A stretch of DNA of 64,000 nt, taken from the NCBI GenBank assembly GCA_016868755.1, contig VGFU01000003.1:1-64000 (forward strand), in the 5' to 3' direction. Shown here in pieces: positions 59,801 to 64,000 of the stretch; position 1 is the stretch's first letter; each line of letters opens with the position of its first letter. The notes under the pieces were generated by a model. It saw only the letters and a list, made by a program, of their open reading frames with translations, was not told the DNA's origin and did not search any database. Origin of the DNA: Bacteroidota bacterium (lineage in GTDB: Bacteria; Bacteroidota; Bacteroidia; Flavobacteriales; Schleiferiaceae). Both the position numbers and the translations under genes were made by a program.

Positions 59801-60334
59801 TTCGATCTGTTCTTCGAGGTACTTGGCGTAGTCTTCGAGCTGGTCCGCCGTGAATTCCCCCGAAAGGTTGATGTTCATGATCGGCTGAAGCTCGGCGATG
59901 TTGAGTTCAAAAATGTTGGGGTCGGCCGGCAAATCCTTGGGGAAGTCGGGCGACGCCTGCACCGCGTCGACCTTGTCTTTAACCTTGCGCAGGGCCTCGT
60001 CGACGCCCACGCGGAAGTCAAACTTTACTTCGATCGAAGAGAATCCTTGAATCGAGGTGGATTTGATTTTATCAACCCCGCTAATGGTGTTGAGTTGCTT
60101 TTCCAGGGGACGGGTTACGAGGCGCTCCATGTCCACCGGAGAGTTACCGGGGTAGGGGGTGCCAATGTAAATCGTGGGTTGGGCGACTTCAGGGAAGCTC
60201 TCGGCGGGCATCGCGCGGTAGGCGATCAAACCGGCCACCGCAATGATAACCGTGAGCACACTGATGGTGATTCGGTTGCTTACCGCCCAATTAACGAGCG
60301 GAAAGCGGCGAAAAAGGGAATTCTGTTCTGACAT
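56879..60334 (-). CDS. RND efflux transporter permease, AcrB family
   Basis: A 1151-residue inner-membrane proton-driven pump with the usual 12 helices and two large periplasmic loops. Helix 1 begins at about residue 19 (ISVLTVIIAVAGLIAYRAMP), followed by the pore-domain 'EVAQPTIYIGTPYPGNSPVDMERLV' start. 'LALGMLVDNGIVIVENIYRF' (about 405-424) carries the helix-4 Asp of proton translocation and the helix-10/11 part has 'SLAGVVVNNAIVLADYG'. It is about 100 residues longer than E. coli AcrB, with an extra hydrophobic stretch near 505-560. It follows the adaptor gene by 16 bases. Substrate is unknown. Confidence 0.92.
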   Translation of the reverse strand: MSEQNSLFRRFPLVNWAVSNRITISVLTVIIAVAGLIAYRAMPAESFPEVAQPTIYIGTPYPGNSPVDMERLVTRPLEKQLNTISGVDKIKSTSIQGFSSIEVKFDFRVGVDEALRKVKDKVDAVQASPDFPKDLPADPNIFELNIAELQPIMNINLSGEFTADQLEDYAKYLEEQIEDIPSIASVDLRGIDDKEVRIAVDLQKMEDLDISFNGIADAIKYENMSVSGGDLLVDGYRRNIRVLGEFESIQDIENIIVKQEKGAIVYLRDIANVEFTSVERESYARQFKSPVVSLDVKKRSGENLIEVSAAINQVVAEAQANYFPKNLLLSITNDQSNRTKNQVGELENSIIFGVILVVIVLTFFLGLRNALFVGIAIPLSMLLSFLILNSMGVTLNFMVLFGLVLALGMLVDNGIVIVENIYRFRTLGYSASEASKLGSGEVAMPIISSTATTLAAFIPLALWPGLIGEFMKFLPLTLIVVLGSSLFVALVINPALAARYMKIEADVVNRPKWTKIGSALTVVGLILNVAVGLTVIGNLLFWPGFLTLLYIWAIEPMTNRFMASGLPKLEAWYERQIAWVLSKNNASKTFWSTVGLFVFSIVLMGIIPPKVVFFPDNQPNLANIYIEMPVGTDIEETNRITLEIEAQITELLKAYEYTKDGEPYNFMVESVIAQVGKGTSDPREGPSNVATPHKAKVVVAFREMKYRLNEEGERVTSSVVLNVLRENISSIPGVLIAVEKDQNGPPQGAPINIELSGNDYDELLAAAENVRRTLVNSRVKGYDELKLDVAGDKPELPITVDRSKARSLGVSTGQIGDALRTALFGKEISRYKDDEDDYPINLRFADEFRYNIESLMNQKITFRDQSSGRIKQVPISTIAAPTKTSTFTAVKRNDLNRVITVYSGIEEGANANAIVLEMMQVLKNYELPKGVTMSFTGQQEEQAKELGFLSKALMIAVFLIFLIIVGQFNSARIPFLIMTTVILSFIGVFLGLLIFRMDFVIIMTMIGIISLAGVVVNNAIVLADYGSQLIDRRKAELGLEAEVPLPEAELAPILSEAGKTRMRPVLLTAITTVLGLIPLATGMNLDFFTLISENNPHIYFGGDTVAFWGPISWTVIFGLTFATFLTLVIMPVLLFLTERSKSRRYYTKLVN

Positions 60335-60350
60335 GGTGCAGCGCGCAGTA

Positions 60351-61496
60351 TTATTCGTTAACCGATTTAACCGTTTCGCCGTTTTGGACGCTGCGGATTC
60401 CGCGGTCGATAACCTGCTCGCCGGCCTTGAGCCCGCTAAGAACTTCGGTGGCGTCGTTGTTTGATACGCCCAAGGTGAGCTCGCGGCGCTCGACGTTACC
60501 TAAACCTTTTTGGGCCGGAACAAAGACGTAGGTGTAACTGGCTCCTTTGGTGTCTTGAAGAATCAACCGGTTCGGAAGCGTAAGAACACTCGTGGATGCG
60601 TAGTCGACCACCTGAGCGCTCGCCATCATGTTGGGCTTGTACTGCCCGTTTGAAGGAAGGTTGACGCTCACCATAAACGTGCGGCTGTCGGGGTTGATAA
60701 AGTCACCCACTTGGCTGATGCTCGCGGTAGTTTTCACACCAATCGAATTAAAGTCGAGGGCAATCTTTTGGCCCACCTTGAGGCGGGTGATGTAGGTTTC
60801 GGGCACGTCGAGCTCGAGGCGAAGTCCGCCCGAGCTAATCAAGCGCGCCATGGGCATGCCGGGTGCTGCGTACTCGCCTTGCTTGGCAAACACTTCGTCG
60901 ACGCTACCCGCAAACGGGGCGCGAACCGTCGCCATCGCCGCCTGCTTTTGGGCGGTGCTCAGGCGCTTTTGTAGGCCCTCGAGCTGCGTCTTGGCCTGCA
61001 GAAACTGCACTTCGCTGCCAATGCCTTGCTCCCAGAGGCGCTTTTGCTTGTCGAATAAGGTTTGGGCCAGGTCGAGCTGGGTCTTGATTTCGGCGAGGCT
61101 CGATTGAACCACGCTGTTGTCGAGCTCCACAAGAACTTGGCCTGCGCTAACCTTTTGACCGGCGCGCACGACGACGCGCTGAATGCGTCCGGCGCTTTCG
61201 GGGTACAGCGTCACGCTCTGGTCAGATTTCACCGTGCCGTACACATTGAAGTCGTGCTGAAACTGTCCCGCGCCCGCTTGAATCAGGGTGACCGTGTTCC
61301 ACTGCGCAGAACTGTCGAGGACCGCGAGCTGCAGGTCGATCTCGGCCAGTTCGCCTTCGGCTTTGGCGATGATGGCGGCAAGCGAGTCGCGCTGGGCGGT
61401 GAGCGCAGCGGTGTCGCCTTGGGCGGATTCCTTAGATCCGCATGATGCCAAAACTGCAGCGGCAGAAACGGCAACGATGAGTTGGGTCTTCTTCAT
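60351..61496 (-). CDS. RND efflux periplasmic adaptor (HlyD/AcrA family), lipoprotein
   Basis: A 381-residue membrane-fusion protein with a lipoprotein signal (AAAVLASC, Cys19). Order: N-terminal coiled coil (about 30-60), barrel-sandwich 'VKSDQSVTLYPESAGRIQRVVVRAGQKV' (residues about 87-114 in outline), a helical hairpin (about 130-190), lipoyl/beta-barrel 'ATVRAPFAGSVDEVFAKQGEYAAPG' and a C-terminal membrane-proximal domain. It links the RND pump to the TolC channel. Three bases separate it from tolC. Confidence 0.92.
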   Translation of the reverse strand: MKKTQLIVAVSAAAVLASCGSKESAQGDTAALTAQRDSLAAIIAKAEGELAEIDLQLAVLDSSAQWNTVTLIQAGAGQFQHDFNVYGTVKSDQSVTLYPESAGRIQRVVVRAGQKVSAGQVLVELDNSVVQSSLAEIKTQLDLAQTLFDKQKRLWEQGIGSEVQFLQAKTQLEGLQKRLSTAQKQAAMATVRAPFAGSVDEVFAKQGEYAAPGMPMARLISSGGLRLELDVPETYITRLKVGQKIALDFNSIGVKTTASISQVGDFINPDSRTFMVSVNLPSNGQYKPNMMASAQVVDYASTSVLTLPNRLILQDTKGASYTYVFVPAQKGLGNVERRELTLGVSNNDATEVLSGLKAGEQVIDRGIRSVQNGETVKSVNE

Positions 61497-61499
61497 GAT

Positions 61500-62846
61500 T
61501 TATTCGGGCTTCGAGGTGTTGTACATACCCAGGACTTTTTCAAGGGCAATGCGTTTGTTGAGGGTTTCGTTGGCGCTCGCGAGCATAGTTGCGACCGTTT
61601 GCTGGTACTGGGTTTCGGCTTGGCTGTATTCCAGGCTGCTGGCAACGCCTTCCATAAACTTGATGCGGGCCTTGTCACGAAGGCGCTTGGCCAACGCCAC
61701 GTTGTCGGACTGCAGTCGGTAGGTCGTCAAGGCGTTTTCAAATTCGGCCGTGGCTTGAAGGTGCTGTACGGTGATTGCGCTGCGCGTCTGCTCGAGCAGG
61801 GCGTCGAGTTGGGCTACCTTGAGTCGGCTTTCTTGAGCCTTGAAGAGGCGGCGTCCTGAGGTAAATAGGGGGAACTGCGCACTCACGTTCCACGATTGAA
61901 AGGCTACGTTGTTGGCAAAGTAGCCGTCGGGGTTCCACACGTTGGCGTCTTCGCTGACGAACTGCTTGGTCCACGAGTAGCCGGCATAAACCTTCGGAAG
62001 AAACCCAACGAGGTCGTTTTTGTAGAGCAGCGATTGGCCCATTCGGCCGGCAGCCAGCACGCGGTAGTCCACATGCTGTTCCGGAGTGAACTTGGCCTGA
62101 AGCAGGCCCTCGCCAGCCACGGCGCCCTGTATGAGTTGATCGAGGCTCGAGGTGAGCACGACGTTTTGCTCCACCGGAAGTCCGCAGGTGAGCAGCAGCA
62201 TTTTGGCAGCAATGGCCTTTTGCTGGCGCACGTTGCCCAAGCTGGCTTCGAGCTGGCGCGCGACGAGGTTAATTTGGTCTACGTTCTCGAGTTCCGCCAA
62301 GCCCTCTTTGGCCATCGCCGCCATTTGGGCTGCCGTCGATTGGCTCAAGCGAAGGTTTTCGGCGAGCACCTTTTCGTTTTCGGCCAAAATCACGTTGAGG
62401 TGGTAGAACTGCGCGGCTTGCTGCCGCACCTCGATCTCCGTTTTTTCTTTGTTCAAGGCCGCCTGATCGCGGAGCACGTCGGTGGCCATCACGGCCACGA
62501 TGTAGCTGCCGTCAAACACCAATTGGTTGATGCTGAGGTTGCCCAACGACGTGTAGCGCGTACCAAACTGGAGTTTGTCAATGACGCCGTCTTGGTTAAT
62601 GTCAAAAAACTGCGCGGGCAGCTCGATGTTGTCGGTGTACTGGCCGGCGGTGGTAACGCTCGGCAGGCCGAGGGCGATGTTCTGCCACAGCACTTTTTCG
62701 GTCGCGCGCTGCTCGAGGCTTCGCACCTTGTTTTGGGCGTTGTGCTTTTGGGCCTGCTCGAGGGCTTGTTCGAGCGACAGCGAGGTTTGGGCAAACCCTG
62801 CGCTCGTCCCAGCGAGGGCGGCCGCGATTAGGAAGTGTTTGATCAT
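61500..62846 (-). CDS. TolC family outer membrane efflux protein
   Basis: A 448-residue outer-membrane channel protein with a cleavable signal (about 1-19, ending AGFAQ). It begins 'SLSLEQALEQAQKHNAQNKVRSLEQ' (about 21-45), the standard OEP repeat start, and the second repeat lies at about 235-440 with long coiled helices. It forms the exit duct of the tripartite efflux system. The start overlaps the tetR stop by 4 bases (ATGA). Confidence 0.92.
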   Translation of the reverse strand: MIKHFLIAAALAGTSAGFAQTSLSLEQALEQAQKHNAQNKVRSLEQRATEKVLWQNIALGLPSVTTAGQYTDNIELPAQFFDINQDGVIDKLQFGTRYTSLGNLSINQLVFDGSYIVAVMATDVLRDQAALNKEKTEIEVRQQAAQFYHLNVILAENEKVLAENLRLSQSTAAQMAAMAKEGLAELENVDQINLVARQLEASLGNVRQQKAIAAKMLLLTCGLPVEQNVVLTSSLDQLIQGAVAGEGLLQAKFTPEQHVDYRVLAAGRMGQSLLYKNDLVGFLPKVYAGYSWTKQFVSEDANVWNPDGYFANNVAFQSWNVSAQFPLFTSGRRLFKAQESRLKVAQLDALLEQTRSAITVQHLQATAEFENALTTYRLQSDNVALAKRLRDKARIKFMEGVASSLEYSQAETQYQQTVATMLASANETLNKRIALEKVLGMYNTSKPE

Positions 62847-63472
62847 GAGTTAAATGGTTCCTTGAGTTCGTTGAAGTAGTGCAAGCCTTGGGCGGTGCTT
62901 ATGGATCGTATAAAAAGACTGATCGCAGTCCAAATCAATTTGCGTCGCTCGTCAACACTGTAGGGCTGCTGGTCCCCATCGGCGAGCCCCACCATCGTGG
63001 TAAAGTGAATTTTGGCGACCAGCTCGGCGTCGAGGTCGTCGCGAAACAAACGTTGGGCCTGCCCGTCGCGAATCGTTTGAACTAGGGCTTCGACCATGGT
63101 CTGCTGCCGCTGGGCAAAGAGCCATTCAAACGTTTTCGGGTAGTACTTTTTAAGCGGATACATCATGTTGGGCCCGTGCGACTCAATCATCCTCATCAAA
63201 AAAGCATATCGGTGGACCATGCGGTCAATGGCGTTTTCGTGCGCAGAGCCGATCTCATCCATGGCCACCTTGTGCGCACAAAAAACGTGGTGTACCGCTT
63301 GATCCACGAGGTCGGCCTTGTTGCTGAAGTACTGGTAAAGCGTTTTTTTGCTCATCGACAGCTCGCGGCACACGTCGTCCATGGTCATAGCACGCAGTCC
63401 GTAGCGCTGGAACATGTCCATTGCCCGCTGCAAGATGCTTGTTTTGAGTTCGTTAGCTGCTTGGTCGCTCAT
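62843..63472 (-). CDS. TetR/AcrR family transcriptional regulator
   Basis: A 209-residue repressor-type regulator. The N-terminal helix-turn-helix reads 'RAMTMDDVCRELSMSKKTLYQYFSNKADLV' (about 28-57, given in outline), typical of TetR. The C-terminal ligand-binding domain is all-helical. It is the first gene of tetR-tolC-adaptor-RND, so autoregulation is expected. ATG 63472 is chosen; an in-frame TTG at 63484 would lie in the -7 box (TACTTTTG, 63482-63489). Confidence 0.9.
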   Translation of the reverse strand: MSDQAANELKTSILQRAMDMFQRYGLRAMTMDDVCRELSMSKKTLYQYFSNKADLVDQAVHHVFCAHKVAMDEIGSAHENAIDRMVHRYAFLMRMIESHGPNMMYPLKKYYPKTFEWLFAQRQQTMVEALVQTIRDGQAQRLFRDDLDAELVAKIHFTTMVGLADGDQQPYSVDERRKLIWTAISLFIRSISTAQGLHYFNELKEPFNS

Positions 63473-63481
63473 TTTCGCCGG

Positions 63482-63489
63482 CAAAAGTA
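63482..63489 (-). promoter_or_regulatory. Putative -7 promoter box of the efflux operon
   Basis: Minus-strand TACTTTTG, an exact TAnnTTTG match, ends 9 bases before the tetR ATG. Confidence 0.5.
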
Positions 63490-63505
63490 CGCCGAGTTAC
63501 CCATT

Positions 63506-63534
63506 GGAAACGTTTTGTGGTAAAAATTGTTTCC
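63506..63534. promoter_or_regulatory. Possible TetR operator
   Basis: GGAAAC (63506-63511) and GTTTCC (63529-63534) form an inverted repeat separated by 17 bases, and AAACGTTT (63508-63515) is itself a perfect palindrome. The element lies upstream of the tetR -7 box, where the -33 region and a repressor site would be expected. The divergent asnS gene starts at 63657. Confidence 0.35.
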
Positions 63535-63656
63535 CCGGAGGGCTATATTGGGCTCGTTTTCTGTGTGGGCCGCGGTAAATTTTGGCTGAGGGGCCGAGGA
63601 ATTCCAAAAAACCTCGTACTTTGCAGCCGGCCACATCACAAACTGTGCCACGAATT

Positions 63657-64000
63657 ATGACTGTTTCGCAAATCCTTCAAACTCCGCCCCAGCAGCAGCC
63701 TGTGACCGCACGCGGATGGGTGCGCACCTTTCGCTCCAACCGCTTCATTGCCCTAAACGACGGGTCGACGGGGTCCAATTTGCAGTGCGTAGTCAACTTT
63801 GAGCAAACGCCCGAAGAAGTGCTCAAGCGCATTACCACGGGAGCATCGGTTGAGGTTCGCGGACTCCTCGTCGCGTCGCAAGGCAGCGGTCAGGTGGTAG
63901 AAATTCAAGTAGACGAGATCATTATTCACGGCGACAGTTCGCCCGAAGAATTTCCGCTGCAGCCTAAGCGCCATAGCCTGGAGTTTCTGCGCGAGATCGC
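63657..64000 (+). CDS. asnS: Asparagine-tRNA ligase, N-terminal part (gene continues past window)
   Basis: The first 114 residues of AsnRS. The N-terminal OB-fold anticodon-binding domain is clear: 'VTARGWVRTFRSNRFIALNDGS' (about 16-37, outline), 'LQCVVNF', 'GASVEVRGLLVASQGSGQVVEI' and the bridge 'EEFPLQPKRHSLEFLREIA' leading into the class II catalytic core. A TACTTTGC sequence 33 bases upstream of the ATG may be part of the promoter. The catalytic domain lies beyond position 64000. Confidence 0.92.
   Translation, partial: MTVSQILQTPPQQQPVTARGWVRTFRSNRFIALNDGSTGSNLQCVVNFEQTPEEVLKRITTGASVEVRGLLVASQGSGQVVEIQVDEIIIHGDSSPEEFPLQPKRHSLEFLREI

Noticed and set aside
63485-63656. tRNA or small RNA gene in front of asnS
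   Set aside because: No cloverleaf or conserved T-loop sequence (GGTTCGAATCC-like) is visible.

Overview
The window reads as chromosome of a GC-rich member of the Bacteroidota, most likely a Flavobacteriales relative (Cryomorphaceae/Schleiferiaceae-like; inference). The evidence is a DUF3078 protein, a fused alpha/beta 2-oxoacid dehydrogenase E1, a Nudix-type sugar regulator, a flavobacterial-type DTE proteorhodopsin with a Blh retinal synthase, and start-proximal boxes that fit the Bacteroidetes TAnnTTTG promoter element. Genes are tightly packed, often with ATGA stop/start overlaps. No rRNA, tRNA, CRISPR, insertion sequence or prophage was seen. No gene-free stretch exceeds 300 bases.

Layout. 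1-2569: end of a DUF3078 gene and the fused E1. 2664-11985: phenylacetate catabolism (paaJ, paaI, an unknown gene, paaH, paaG, a membrane sensor-like gene, paaDCBA, divergent paaE); no CoA ligase or ring-cleavage gene is present. 12001-18251: GNAT, PGI/PMI isomerase, lipB, serine hydrolase, tandem ABC ATPase, CoA-transferase. 18346-31695: an alpha-glucan/maltose locus in which pfkA, gapA, a sugar kinase, beta-phosphoglucomutase, GH65 phosphorylase and two GH13 enzymes run as one minus-strand operon. It diverges from a Nudix/winged-helix regulator plus MFS transporter across a gap holding two matching operator-like sites; a second MFS transporter lies at the far end. 31759-41705: NfeD, TetA-like and band-7 genes, gatC, plsC, accCB, rpmF, yceD, pdxA, pepA, ribE and an exonuclease. 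41716-47426: AddB-like nuclease, nadD, gmk, yicC, gluQ. 47526-51485: cystathionine synthase, trkA, a lipoprotein, blh, and the convergent proteorhodopsin gene. 51770-55067: trpS and a large unknown membrane protein. 55188-63472: short dxs and a tetR-led RND efflux operon. 63657-64000: start of asnS.

Two window-wide signals go beyond the gene list. First, a 7-bp repeat (TAGTTGC / GCAACTA and variants) forms short arrays that abut stop codons and often supply the stop codon and the last residues. Because the unit contains CTAG and 7 is not a multiple of 3, three units put TAG stops in all six frames. Second, many operon-first genes have a TA-N2-TT(T/C)(G/A) box only 3-9 bases before the start codon, which implies leaderless or nearly leaderless mRNAs.

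Functionally the window describes a heterotroph that degrades phenylacetyl-CoA-type aromatics, phosphorolyses maltodextrins straight into glycolysis, and supplements energy with a light-driven proton pump whose retinal is made by the neighbouring Blh.
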